Positions 12,371 through 22,169 of a stretch of DNA of 59,460 nucleotides are shown here, one piece after another (the first letter of the stretch is position 1; each line of letters begins with the position of its first letter). The notes below the pieces were generated by a model. The model made no database searches. It saw nothing but the letters and a program-made list of their open reading frames with translations, and was not told the DNA's origin. Source of the stretch: Corynebacterium sp. p3-SID1145. Lineage in GTDB: Bacteria; Actinomycetota; Actinomycetes; Mycobacteriales; Mycobacteriaceae. The translations under genes and the position numbers were made by a program. The stretch lies in contig JALXXC010000014.1 of the NCBI GenBank assembly GCA_025144245.1, forward strand, positions 1 to 59,460, given 5' to 3'.

Positions 12371-13596
12371 CTAAAACAAGCCGAACAGAGACAAGCCGCC
12401 GAGCACAACCGTGATCAGGAAGATCAGGCCGCCAGCGATATTCGTGGCCAGCCCGTTGGCATGCTCGCCGAGCAGCTTCTTGTTGTTCATGGTGTAGAGG
12501 AGAAAGAAAGCGACAACAGGCAGGAGGCTGCCGTTGGCGGCCTGGGCGAGGACGATCACCTGGATCGGGTTCACGCCGGTGACCGCAATGACGGCGCCGA
12601 CGATGACGACAGTGAGGTAAATGGCCCGGAACTTTGTGTCTTTCAGGTCGCTGGTCCAGCCCATGACACCGCAAATGGCGTACGCCGCCCCAAGGGGTCC
12701 GGCAACTGCGGAGGTCATGCCCGCGGCGAAAAGGCCGATAGCAAGGACCCAGGGTGCGGCGTCGCCAAGCATGGGGCGCAAAGGCTCGGCCATATCCGCG
12801 GCGGATTCAGCGGTCAGCCCCTGACTGAACATGACTGTCGCGGCGGTGGTGAGGATGGCGAGGGTGATCACTCCGCCCACAGTGATGGAGACAGCATTGT
12901 CGACGCGGGCCTTCTTCAGCGCGAGGCTCTGAGGCTCAGTCCCCCATTTCTCCCGCACCAAATTGGAATGCAGAAAGACGTTGTACGGGACAACGGTGGT
13001 GCCCACCAAGGCGACCGCGGTGACTGCGGCACCGCCGGGAATGCCGGGGACGAACATGCCGTGGAGCATCGCGCCAATGTCCGGCTTCACCGCCACTGCC
13101 GTGACAAGGAAAATGCCCATGAGGATGACCACCAGCACCGACATGAATGCCTCGATGATTTTGTAGCTCCCAGTGAGCAGGACAAGGACGATCACAGCGG
13201 CGATAATGCCGGACAGGACAGGGACGGGCAGGCCGGTCACACCACTGAGCGCTAGCGCCGTGCCGGTGGTGTCGCCACCCGCATAGGCCGCGCCACCGAT
13301 GCCGATCGCTGTGACGATCAGGGCGATCATGGCGATTTTGGCTGCGGGCGATTGAAAGGTCGCGCGCATGGCCTCGCCGGTACTCATCTCGCCCGTCAAG
13401 CCCAGGCGGGCCGACATCTCCTGGAGAACAATCGTCGCAATGATGGAGAACACGATGGCCCACGCCAGCGCGAACCCGAAGTCCGCACCTGTAGTCGTGG
13501 CAGTGGTGACAGTTCCCGGTCCAATGAATGAAGCGCTGATCAGCAGGCCGGGACCGATCCAGCCGGATTTCTTTTTCGTGCAGTGACGGTGGACAT
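12371..13596 (-). CDS. mntH: Nramp-family Mn2+/Fe2+ transporter, apparent frameshift near N-terminus
   Basis: A proton-coupled divalent metal importer of the Nramp family. The bulk of the protein is open from 13570 down to 12371. The key N-terminal helix is visible as GPGLLISASFIGPGTVTT-TTTGADFGFALAW, with further membrane helices through to LFGLF. The only good start, ATG at 13596 behind GGGAGGG, is in another frame: adding one A to the A5 run at 13572-13576 would fuse MSTVTARKK to KSGWIGPG. Without that base the first in-frame start removes the metal-binding first helix. Either a sequencing indel or a disabled gene. It lies 54 bp after a CDF gene on the same strand. Confidence 0.8.
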
Positions 13597-13650
13597 CTGC
13601 CCTCCCAAAATCGAGGATATGTGTCCTACATCACTTCATGCGGTGAGGGT

Positions 13651-14259
13651 CTAGCATTCCTCCATATCGGCGAACGCTTCCTCGACGGAGTCGTGCTCTT
13701 CGCGGGACTCTTCCCACACTTCCTTGGCGGCGGAAAGGTTCACGATCGCGATGATCGCGCCGACGATGATGTCGAACCAGGCAGTCGCCCACACGAAGGT
13801 GAGCAGGCCGGCGACGATGATGAGGATGTTGGCCAACGCGTCGTTGCGCGCAGCGAGCCACGCACCGGTGGCTAGCGAGGACCCCTCGTTGCGCAGGCGG
13901 AGCAAAATCACAGCGCAGATCAGGTTGACCACGAGCGCGCCGAGCGCCACACCGGTCAGCCCCTCAGGCGAGGGTGGCTCCGGGCTCATGATCTTGAGCA
14001 CGACGGTCACGATCGCGGCGATCGCCGGGATGAGGATGAGGGCAGCCAGCACCGAACCAGCTGTCCGGCGCCGGGCTGCTGGCCACGCCACAGCGAAGAA
14101 CACCAGCAGGTTGATCGCGGTGTCTTCGAGGAAGTCCGCGGAATCCGCGAACAGGGATGCCGAGCCGATGGCCACAGCGGCCGAGAACTCGACGAAGAAA
14201 TAAGCAAGGTTGAGCAGCGCGACGATGAGAACGGCGCGGCGGATTCTGTCGGCAGTCAC
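13651..14259 (-). CDS. CDF-like cation transporter, short form
   Basis: A 202-residue membrane protein with about five to six predicted helices that resembles cation diffusion facilitators (Zn/Co/Mn efflux). The second helix carries SLFADSADFLEDTA and a later helix AARNDALANILI, matching the paired metal sites of the family. It starts at GTG and lacks the cytoplasmic C-terminal domain of the typical 300-residue members. It lies between ectC and mntH on the same strand with short gaps (29 and 54 bp), so it may balance metal uptake by the Nramp protein. Confidence 0.75.
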   Translation of the reverse strand: MTADRIRRAVLIVALLNLAYFFVEFSAAVAIGSASLFADSADFLEDTAINLLVFFAVAWPAARRRTAGSVLAALILIPAIAAIVTVVLKIMSPEPPSPEGLTGVALGALVVNLICAVILLRLRNEGSSLATGAWLAARNDALANILIIVAGLLTFVWATAWFDIIVGAIIAIVNLSAAKEVWEESREEHDSVEEAFADMEEC

Positions 14260-14288
14260 TGCCCCAGCTTATCTCTTAGGAGACAGAC

Positions 14289-14663
14289 TTAGTAGCTGCT
14301 GAATCCGTCTTCGGACAGGGTGTGCTTCTCATCACCGGTGATCGCCGGGTTGAACACGGAGACTAGGATCAGGTCCTCGTCCTTGCCGCCGCGCAGGTAG
14401 TGGGCGTCGTGCTCGTCGAGAACGTAAATGGTGCCCGGGGTGATCGGGTACACATTGCCCTCGGTGTCCTCGACCTCGCCGGAGCCGCCGATGCAGTAGC
14501 AGGCCTCGAGGTGGTTGCGGTACTGCAGCTTGGACTCGGTGCCGGCACGGACGACGGTGTGAGCAACGGCGTAGCCCATATTGTCCTTTGCGGTCAGCAG
14601 GCGCTCGGAGGTGCCGCCACCCCACTCAACAGTCTCGACATCTTCACGGGAACGGGTGAACAT
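14289..14663 (-). CDS. ectC: Ectoine synthase EctC, solitary
   Basis: A 124-residue cupin that cyclises N-acetyl-diaminobutyrate to ectoine. Family motifs: [36 protein letters not shown] and [10 protein letters not shown]. No ectA or ectB is present in the window, so the enzyme has no local substrate supply; solitary EctC proteins are known and may use an imported or alternative substrate. Good RBS (AGGAG) before the ATG. The BCCT transporter 3 kb away could supply osmolytes. Confidence 0.9.
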   Translation of the reverse strand: MFTRSREDVETVEWGGGTSERLLTAKDNMGYAVAHTVVRAGTESKLQYRNHLEACYCIGGSGEVEDTEGNVYPITPGTIYVLDEHDAHYLRGGKDEDLILVSVFNPAITGDEKHTLSEDGFSSY

Positions 14664-14730
14664 AATCTCTCCTTTTTCAAATCGGTTGCCCTACCCACGC
14701 TAAAGGAATTTCGATATCCACGAGGCGCGT

Positions 14731-15234
14731 ATGGTCGAAGACATGATCCTTGCCATCATTCTCGCGGAGATCGCGTTCTGGCTCTGCCTGTTCGGCGGGA
14801 TGATTCTGCGCTACGCGCTCAAGCTCCCGAAAGCGGGAATCGCGCTCTTAGCCACGACGCCCCTCATCGACTTCGCGTTGCTCGTCTACACGTTCTGGAG
14901 CGTGGCGGAGATGAATTACGCGAATTTCTTCCACGCATTCGGGGCGTTTTATGTAGTGTTCTCGATCATCTTCGGCAAGGACCTCATTCAGGCGATGGAC
15001 CTCAAGTGGCGCGGCTCGTCAGACATTAGCGGCGAAGGATTCAACCGCCCCTCTCGCGATAACCTCATCCGCTGCACAACCGCCTGCACGGTCACCATCG
15101 TGATCTTGGCGGCGATGATCGCGGTAACGGGCCTTGCGGGAAGCTTCTGGTTGATCTACTGGATCATCGCGGTCGCGTTCATGCCGCTCGGTTGGTGGGC
15201 GATCGACAAATTTCAGCAAAGAAGGAAAGCATGA
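14731..15234 (+). CDS. Multi-pass membrane protein of unknown function
   Basis: 167 residues with four or five predicted membrane helices (around 5-27, 34-58, 65-85, 112-133 and 137-158) and a basic C-terminus (FQQRRKA). I do not recognise a family. Its stop overlaps the thiO start (ATGA), so it is translationally coupled to thiO-thiS-thiG. By position it could be linked to thiamine or thiazole uptake, but nothing in the sequence proves it. Confidence 0.8.
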   Translation: MVEDMILAIILAEIAFWLCLFGGMILRYALKLPKAGIALLATTPLIDFALLVYTFWSVAEMNYANFFHAFGAFYVVFSIIFGKDLIQAMDLKWRGSSDISGEGFNRPSRDNLIRCTTACTVTIVILAAMIAVTGLAGSFWLIYWIIAVAFMPLGWWAIDKFQQRRKA

Positions 15235-16312
15235 AGGTAGCAGTGATCGGCGGGGGCATTATCGGCTTATCGACGGCGCTTCGTCTCGCCGACGGCGGCC
15301 ACTCCGTCACGGTATACGACCCGGCGCCCGCCAGCGGCGCGACCTGGCACGCGGGCGGGATGCTCGCCCCAGCGGCGGAGGTGGTGTACAAGCAGGACCC
15401 GCTGTTCCCGCTGATGATCGCCGCCGGAAAGTGGTACCCGGAGCTGATCGAGCTGACCGCGAAGTACACCGACTCCCCCACCGGCTACCGCACCGACGGA
15501 ACGCTGGTGGTGGCGAAGGACCGCGCGGACAAGACGCACCTCGAGGAGCTGCAGGAGTACCAGGAACTGCACGGAATGACCACGGAGCGCATCACCACGC
15601 GGGAGGCGCGGAAATTGGAGGGGGCGCTGGCACCGTCGATAAGCGGTGCCGTGCACATCCCCGGCGACCACCAAGTCCGCCCGCGGCTCTTCGCGGCCGC
15701 CCTGCAGGAGGCGTGCTCCAATGCTGGAGTCGAGTTCGTGGCGGAGGCTGTGCGCGATGTGGCCGACGTCGATGCAGACCAGGTCCTGCTGGCCAACGGG
15801 CTCGGCGCGCGCGAAACGACCGGCTGGTTTGAGGGCGAAAATCCGCTGAAGCTGCGCCCGGTCTACGGCGACATGGTGGAACTGCGCGTGCCGGAGCACC
15901 AACGGCCGCTGATCAACCACGTGATCCGCGGATTCGTCGAGGACCGGCCGATCTACCTCATCCCGCGCGAGGACTGCACGCTAACTGTGGGCGCGACGAC
16001 GCGTGAGGACGACCGTGCCGAGCCCCAGGCAGGCGGGGTGCTGCAACTGCTGCGCGACGGCAGCGAGATCGTGCCCGGCATCGAGGAGTGCGACTTCGTT
16101 GAAACCCACGTCGGTGCGCGCCCCGGCTCGCCGGATGACCTGCCGTACCTCGGCCGCGTGAACGACCGCGTCGTCGTTTCCACCGGCTATTTCCGCCACG
16201 GCATCCTGCTCGCCGCCATGGGCGCGAAGTGCGGGGCCGCGCTCGTCGAGGGCGTCGAACCGCCCGTAGAGTTGGAGGCGTGTGATCCCCTGCGTCATTC
16301 AAGGAGGAACTA

Positions 16313-16313
<1 letters not shown>
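15231..16313 (+). CDS. thiO: Glycine oxidase ThiO
   Basis: A 360-residue FAD enzyme that oxidises glycine to iminoglycine for thiazole synthesis. The dinucleotide-binding motif VAVIGGGIIGLSTALRLA is at the N-terminus, followed by GATWHAGGMLAPAAE, and the C-terminal block STGYFRHGILLA is typical of DAO/ThiO enzymes. The ATG at 15231 overlaps the preceding stop; an upstream in-frame start lies in the neighbour's coding sequence. It is followed directly by thiS (TAATG). Confidence 0.93.
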
Positions 16314-17301
<988 letters not shown>

Positions 17302-17367
17302 CTCTCGAAAGCTTGGCTGGAGCCTGATAAAACCATAAGTGACGTCAGTCACACACAATGAATCCGC

Positions 17368-17808
17368 ATGTCAAAGAGTCCAGCCGTGAAACGCACATCC
17401 GCCGTCCTCGCCTCCGCTGCCCTGGCCGCCGGCCTGACCACTGCTGGTCTCGCGCCGGTGGCGGCGGCAGACCCGAAGTTCGTGTCTAACGCCGACGGCT
17501 CCGTCCGTTGTGCCCTGTACAACGGTGAGACCCTCTGCGTGAGCGACCGCGCACGCAAATCCCAACCGCAGTGCAATCCGGCGGGACAGCTGATCCCAGC
17601 GGTGTCCATCCAGCGCAACTGGGCGGGCACCAAGTGCTGGAACCAGGGCTTCGAGCAGCCGCCGATGCACCTCCAACCGCTGCAGATCCACACCTACGGC
17701 AGCCGCGTGGTCATCCCGGATTTCACCGGTGACCTCTACGTGATCGACTTCATGAAGCCAGCGGTCATCCGCGCCGGCGGCGTGAACTCTGTCCTGTTCT
17801 CGCTCTAA
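17368..17808 (+). CDS. Small secreted protein of unknown function
   Basis: 146 residues with a Sec signal (Ala-rich core, cleavage near VAAAD). Four cysteines are seen in the mature part (RCALY, TLCVS, PQCNP, TKCWN), enough for two disulfides. No domain recognised. No good Shine-Dalgarno is present, so the start is uncertain; a TGACGTCA palindrome lies about 20 bp upstream. It ends just before the convergent BCCT gene. Confidence 0.7.
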   Translation: MSKSPAVKRTSAVLASAALAAGLTTAGLAPVAAADPKFVSNADGSVRCALYNGETLCVSDRARKSQPQCNPAGQLIPAVSIQRNWAGTKCWNQGFEQPPMHLQPLQIHTYGSRVVIPDFTGDLYVIDFMKPAVIRAGGVNSVLFSL

Positions 17809-19584
17809 TTAACCGCGCTCGGGCGGCTTGACCTGCTGCTCGATGATGACCTCGGTGCCCTCCGGCACCGAGGCATCGACGGTCTCATCGTCTGCCTTCG
17901 CCTCGGTGATGATGTTCTCAGTGAGGCGCCAGGAGCCTTCCTCGTGGTCGTACTCAAGCTCGGGGCGATCGATCTCGTTGCCCTCCTCGTCGTAACCCGG
18001 CGCGGGCTTCGCCTCGGCTTCCTCGTACTTCTCGGCCGTATCAGTCTTCTCCCAACGGCGGGAACGGAAACGGCGCTCGGCGGCGGAATCGTCACTCATC
18101 GCCTTCACCAACGAGAACATCATGACGAAGTAGACGATGAAGAACGGCAGGGCGATGATGATCACCACTTCCTGCAGCGCCTGGATGCCGGAATCGTTGA
18201 TGAACAGCAGCGCCGCTGTCACGATTCCGACCGCGACGGCCCACGCCACCCGGTAGTACTTCGGTGTGACTTCCTCCTCACCGGTGGTGAACATGTCCAT
18301 CACCAAGGCAGCGGAGTCGATCGAGGTGACGAAGTAGAACACGATCACCGCCAGCGCCACGGCGCCGCTGACGAAGTACAGCGGGTACTGCTCCAACAGG
18401 GTGAACAGAGCTTGCGGGGTGTCCCCGTCCTCGACCACAGGGCCGGTGAGCACACCGGGGTCGTTCTGCTCGACCTCGATCGCGGTGCGGCCGAAGGTGG
18501 CGAACCACACGATGTCGAAAATGGTAGGCAGCAAGATCGTGCCCGCGATGAACTGGCGCACGGTGCGGCCGCGGGAAATGCGGGCAAAGAACATGCCCAC
18601 ATACGGCGACCAACAGATCGTCCACGCCCAGTAGAACGCAGTCCACGTGGCGTGCCACCCCGGATTGTCGTTGTTGGCGTCCACCCAGAACATCAGCTCC
18701 GGCAGGGACGCGACGTAGAAACCGAAGGACTCGGTGAGGTGCTCGATGATCTTCAACGTCGGGCCGACGATGAAGAGGAATACCAGCAGCACAATCGAGC
18801 CGATGATGTTCAGGTTCGACAGCAGCTTCACACCCTTGTCCAACCCCGTAGCCACGGAGATCGAGGCGCAGGTGGTGATGAAGATGATCACGGCCAGTTC
18901 CACCCACGTCACCAGAGGAACGCCCCAGAGAATGTTCATGCCGGCGCTGATCTGCAGCACGCCCAAGCCGACGGAGACGGCGAGGCCGAAGACGGTGCCG
19001 ATGATGCCGATGGCGTCGAGAAGTTTGCCCGGCCACTCGTACACTTTCGAGCCGAGCAGCGGCGAGAACATCGACGAGTAGCGGGCGGGCATCTTGCGCT
19101 TGTAGATGAAGTAGCCCATGGCCAGGCCCGGCAACGTGAAGATCACCCACATGTGGATACCGAAGTGGTAGTAGGTGAACTCGAACGCTTGGCGGATGGC
19201 CTCCTCGCTCATCCGCTCGTACCCGCCGCGGGGCGGGTTGTACGCGTGGTGCAGTGGCTCGGCGGCACCCCAGAACAGCAGGGTCGCGCCCATACCGGCG
19301 GCGAACAGCATGGAGAACCACACTGGCAGGGAGTACTCGGGCTCATCGTCGTCGTCGCCGAGGCGGTAGTTGCCGAAGCGGGACACGAACAGGACGATGA
19401 GGAAGATGAACACTGCGGACACGCCGCCGATGTACAGCCAGGCGAAATTGTCCATCATCCAGGCGGACACCGTGGAGTACAGGTCGCGGGCACGCTCACC
19501 GAAACCGATAGTGAGAGCCACGAAGGCGACGATGAATCCGACAGCGGTGTAGAAAATCAGTGGATCGGCGCGAAATTTGCGCAT
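17809..19584 (-). CDS. BCCT-family osmolyte (betaine/choline/ectoine-type) transporter
   Basis: A 591-residue, roughly 12-helix Na+-coupled transporter for quaternary ammonium osmolytes or ectoine. The glycine-rich box AAGMGATLLFWGAAEPLHHA and the Trp-rich helix WTAFYWAWTICWSPYVGMFFARISRGRT are the family signatures. A roughly 100-residue acidic C-terminal tail (YDEEGNEIDRPELEYDHEEG) is cytoplasmic, as in the osmosensing corynebacterial members. The ATG at 19584 behind GGGG is preferred over a TTG 15 nt upstream. Exact substrate undetermined. Confidence 0.9.
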   Translation of the reverse strand: MRKFRADPLIFYTAVGFIVAFVALTIGFGERARDLYSTVSAWMMDNFAWLYIGGVSAVFIFLIVLFVSRFGNYRLGDDDDEPEYSLPVWFSMLFAAGMGATLLFWGAAEPLHHAYNPPRGGYERMSEEAIRQAFEFTYYHFGIHMWVIFTLPGLAMGYFIYKRKMPARYSSMFSPLLGSKVYEWPGKLLDAIGIIGTVFGLAVSVGLGVLQISAGMNILWGVPLVTWVELAVIIFITTCASISVATGLDKGVKLLSNLNIIGSIVLLVFLFIVGPTLKIIEHLTESFGFYVASLPELMFWVDANNDNPGWHATWTAFYWAWTICWSPYVGMFFARISRGRTVRQFIAGTILLPTIFDIVWFATFGRTAIEVEQNDPGVLTGPVVEDGDTPQALFTLLEQYPLYFVSGAVALAVIVFYFVTSIDSAALVMDMFTTGEEEVTPKYYRVAWAVAVGIVTAALLFINDSGIQALQEVVIIIALPFFIVYFVMMFSLVKAMSDDSAAERRFRSRRWEKTDTAEKYEEAEAKPAPGYDEEGNEIDRPELEYDHEEGSWRLTENIITEAKADDETVDASVPEGTEVIIEQQVKPPERG

Positions 19585-19656
19585 GGAAATCGGCCCCAAT
19601 TGTCTAGGTGGGCGGTCATTATCCTGAAAAAGTTTAGGACATTAAGGTTAAGGGGT

Positions 19657-20769
19657 GTGATTTCTCTTCCGGAGCAAGAACTACGTCGAACCGCACGCCA
19701 AATGAACCTGCCCGGATTCGGGCCACAGCAGCAAGAAGCGCTCCACAGAGCAAACGTGCTGGTCATCGGCGCAGGAGGGCTCGGCTGTCCCGTGATGCAG
19801 ACGCTCGCCGCCACGGGAGTCGGGCATATTTCGCTTATCGACGACGACGTCGTCGACCTCACTAATATTCACCGCCAGATTCTCTTCGGGGCATCCGATG
19901 TGGGCCGCAAGAAAGTGGACGTGGCGGCAGAACGCCTGCGCGAACTGCAGCCCGGCATCGAGGTGACCACCATCGACGGCCGCATGGACTCCTCGAACGC
20001 CGTTGAACTGCTCGACGGCGTGGACGTGCTCATCGACGGGTCCGACACCTTCACCACCAAATTCATGGCGGCCGATGCCGCGGAGATCACCGGCACTCCC
20101 CTGGTATGGGGTTCGGTGCTGCGCTACCGGGGCGATGTGGCGCTATGGTGGTCTGGCCCCGGCGCGCCGGAAGACGGTGTAGGTATGCGCGACCTCTACC
20201 CCGACCAGCCAGACGCGGACTCAGTCCCCGACTGCGCCACCGCCGGCGTGCTCGGCGTGACCACCAGCGTGGTCGGCGGACTCATGGCCACCGAGGTCAT
20301 CAAATTCCTCACGGGCGTTGGCGAAGCGCCGGTGGGCGCACTCCACATGTACGACGCCCTGACCACGCAGGTCCGCAGCTTCACCGTGCGGCACGACCCG
20401 GGCCGCGAACACGTCACCGCGTTCAGCGACTACGAAGCCGCAGCCTGCGCCGTCCCGGCCGCAGACAACTCGGAGCTGCTCGACGCAGTCGCCACGGGCG
20501 CGGCAGTCGCACTCGACGTGCGCGAGGAACACGAAAAGGCACTCAAAGACATCTCGGCCGCCACCAGCGAACACATCCCGACCTCCCGGTTGGAGGAGAA
20601 CCCCCAGCTCGGCGACGACTTCATTGACTCTCTCCCCGAGGGCACCGACGTGGTGGTGTACTGCGCGTCGGGGAAGAGGTCGCAAGGGTTCGTCGATAAG
20701 CATGGCGCCCGTGCCACCCAGCGCGGCGTGACCCTGACGAGTTTGCCCGGCGGCGTGAACGCGCTCTAG
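19657..20769 (+). CDS. thiF: ThiF/MoeB adenylyltransferase with C-terminal rhodanese domain
   Basis: A 370-residue E1-like enzyme that adenylates the ThiS C-terminus. The ATP-binding VLVIGAGGLGCPV is near residues 34-46, then TNIHRQILF and DGSDTFTTK. The second half is a rhodanese domain with DVREEHE and the active-site loop YCASGKRS, which can deliver sulfur. I used GTG at 19657. The zinc-binding CxxC pairs of the long ThiF form are not evident. It lies 2.4 kb from thiG, separated by a secreted protein gene and the oppositely oriented BCCT gene. Confidence 0.9.
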   Translation: MISLPEQELRRTARQMNLPGFGPQQQEALHRANVLVIGAGGLGCPVMQTLAATGVGHISLIDDDVVDLTNIHRQILFGASDVGRKKVDVAAERLRELQPGIEVTTIDGRMDSSNAVELLDGVDVLIDGSDTFTTKFMAADAAEITGTPLVWGSVLRYRGDVALWWSGPGAPEDGVGMRDLYPDQPDADSVPDCATAGVLGVTTSVVGGLMATEVIKFLTGVGEAPVGALHMYDALTTQVRSFTVRHDPGREHVTAFSDYEAAACAVPAADNSELLDAVATGAAVALDVREEHEKALKDISAATSEHIPTSRLEENPQLGDDFIDSLPEGTDVVVYCASGKRSQGFVDKHGARATQRGVTLTSLPGGVNAL

Positions 20770-20936
20770 CGGTTGATGCGGTTGGCCAGCGTGCCCGCGA
20801 GCGACGAGCAGACGGCCGAGCCAACGAGCACCAAAATCGTGTAGAGAATTCCCGTTACACCCAGCTGGCCTAGGATGAAGCCGGTGAGCAACGCGCCGAC
20901 GACAGCTCCGATGATGGCGATGATCCAACGACCCAT
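20766..20936 (-). CDS. GlsB/YeaQ/YmgE-family stress membrane protein
   Basis: A 56-residue protein with two membrane helices and the glycine-rich pattern of the transglycosylase-associated/YeaQ family (IIGAVVGALLTGFILGQLG). Function poorly defined, often stress-inducible. An AGGAG ribosome site precedes the ATG at 20936; longer upstream readings overlap the divergent aminotransferase gene. Its stop overlaps that of thiF. Confidence 0.85.
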   Translation of the reverse strand: MGRWIIAIIGAVVGALLTGFILGQLGVTGILYTILVLVGSAVCSSLAGTLANRINR

Positions 20937-20997
20937 AGTTCTCTCCTTTTCGCGGTAAGCGACCACCATCGTAGGAGAAAACGGATAGCGTGAGGGC

Positions 20998-22149
20998 ATG
21001 ACAGACAACGCTTCCACGAAACTCCCCCGACACGAGATCGACCCCGACGGCCTGCTCGAATACTCGGCAGTGTTCAGCGACCGTTCGCTGAACCACATGT
21101 CCGCCAAGTTCATCGGCATCATGCAGGACCTGCAGACGATCCTGCGGGAGGCCTACAACGCGAAATCCGTGGCCGTCGTGCCCGGCGGCGGCACCTTCGC
21201 CATGGAATCCGTCGCCCGCCAGTTCGTCCGCGGCAAAGATGCACTGGTCATCCGCACCGGTAATTTCTCCCACCGCTGGACCCAGATTTTCGACGCATCC
21301 GGCATCGCCGGGAAGGTCACCGTGCTCAACGCGGAGCCCGTCTCCGACGGTGACCGCCCTGCTTACGCCCCGCCCGCAATCGACGATGCTGTCGAGCGGA
21401 TCCGGGCCGAGCGCCCAGCCGTCGTCTTCGCAGCTCACGTGGAAACCGCTGCGGGCATCGAGCTTCCCGCTGAGTACGTGAGCGCGCTTGCCGACGCCGC
21501 CCACGAGGTCGGCGGCCTCATGGTCCTCGACTGCGTCGCCGCCGGCACCAAATGGGTCGACATGGAGGCCACCGGCGTGGACATCCTCATCTCCGCCCCG
21601 CAAAAAGGCTGGTCCGGCTCCCCGTCCACCGGCTACGTCATGTTCTCCGAAGCCGCCCGCGCGGAGCTGGACAACACGACCTCCGACAGCTTCGCCATGG
21701 ATCTGGCCAAGTGGACCGCCATCTCCGAGGGCTACGTCAACGGCTCCGCCGCATACCACGCCACCGTTCCCACCGACACCATCGAGCGCAACCTCGAGCT
21801 GATGAAGGAAGCCCAGGAAGTCGGCCTTTCCGCGCTCACGGAGCGTCAAGTTGAGCTGGGCACCAAGGTGCGGAAGGTACTTGCCGACAAGGGCTTCGCC
21901 TCCGTCGCCGCACCGGGATTCGAAGCCACCTCCATCGTGGTCATGTACGCCGACAGCCCGGAGCAGGCTTCCGGCGCTGCCTTCAAGCAGGCCGGCATCC
22001 AGATCGCGTCCGGCGTTCCCCTGCAGATCGGCGAGCCCGAAGGCTTCTCCACCTTCCGCATCGGCCTGTTCGGCCTGGACAAGTGGGCAGATGTCGACGG
22101 TGCGGTCCAGCGCTTCTCCGAGGCACTGGACAAGGTCGTCGCGGGCTAG
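20998..22149 (+). CDS. Class V aminotransferase (alanine-glyoxylate aminotransferase-like)
   Basis: A 383-residue PLP enzyme. The lysine that binds PLP is in ISAPQKGWSGSPSTGY; upstream are VPGGGTFAMESVARQF and the Asp of LMVLDCVAAG. The overall pattern is that of alanine-glyoxylate or serine-glyoxylate/phosphoserine-type class V aminotransferases. The amino donor cannot be fixed from sequence. Divergent from the YeaQ-like gene. Confidence 0.85.
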   Translation: MTDNASTKLPRHEIDPDGLLEYSAVFSDRSLNHMSAKFIGIMQDLQTILREAYNAKSVAVVPGGGTFAMESVARQFVRGKDALVIRTGNFSHRWTQIFDASGIAGKVTVLNAEPVSDGDRPAYAPPAIDDAVERIRAERPAVVFAAHVETAAGIELPAEYVSALADAAHEVGGLMVLDCVAAGTKWVDMEATGVDILISAPQKGWSGSPSTGYVMFSEAARAELDNTTSDSFAMDLAKWTAISEGYVNGSAAYHATVPTDTIERNLELMKEAQEVGLSALTERQVELGTKVRKVLADKGFASVAAPGFEATSIVVMYADSPEQASGAAFKQAGIQIASGVPLQIGEPEGFSTFRIGLFGLDKWADVDGAVQRFSEALDKVVAG

Positions 22150-22169
22150 CGGCTGCCGCCCCGCTGCGA

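Noticed and set aside
12936..13463. 175-residue minus-strand frame overlapping mntH
   Set aside because: Starts inside the Nramp helix region in another frame and shows His/Arg-rich shadow composition; not a gene.
17944..19656. Long plus-strand open frame (extension upstream of thiF)
   Set aside because: It is antisense to the BCCT transporter and reads as His/Asp/Glu/Arg-rich low-complexity sequence typical of a GC-rich shadow. Only the part from 19657 has ThiF similarity.
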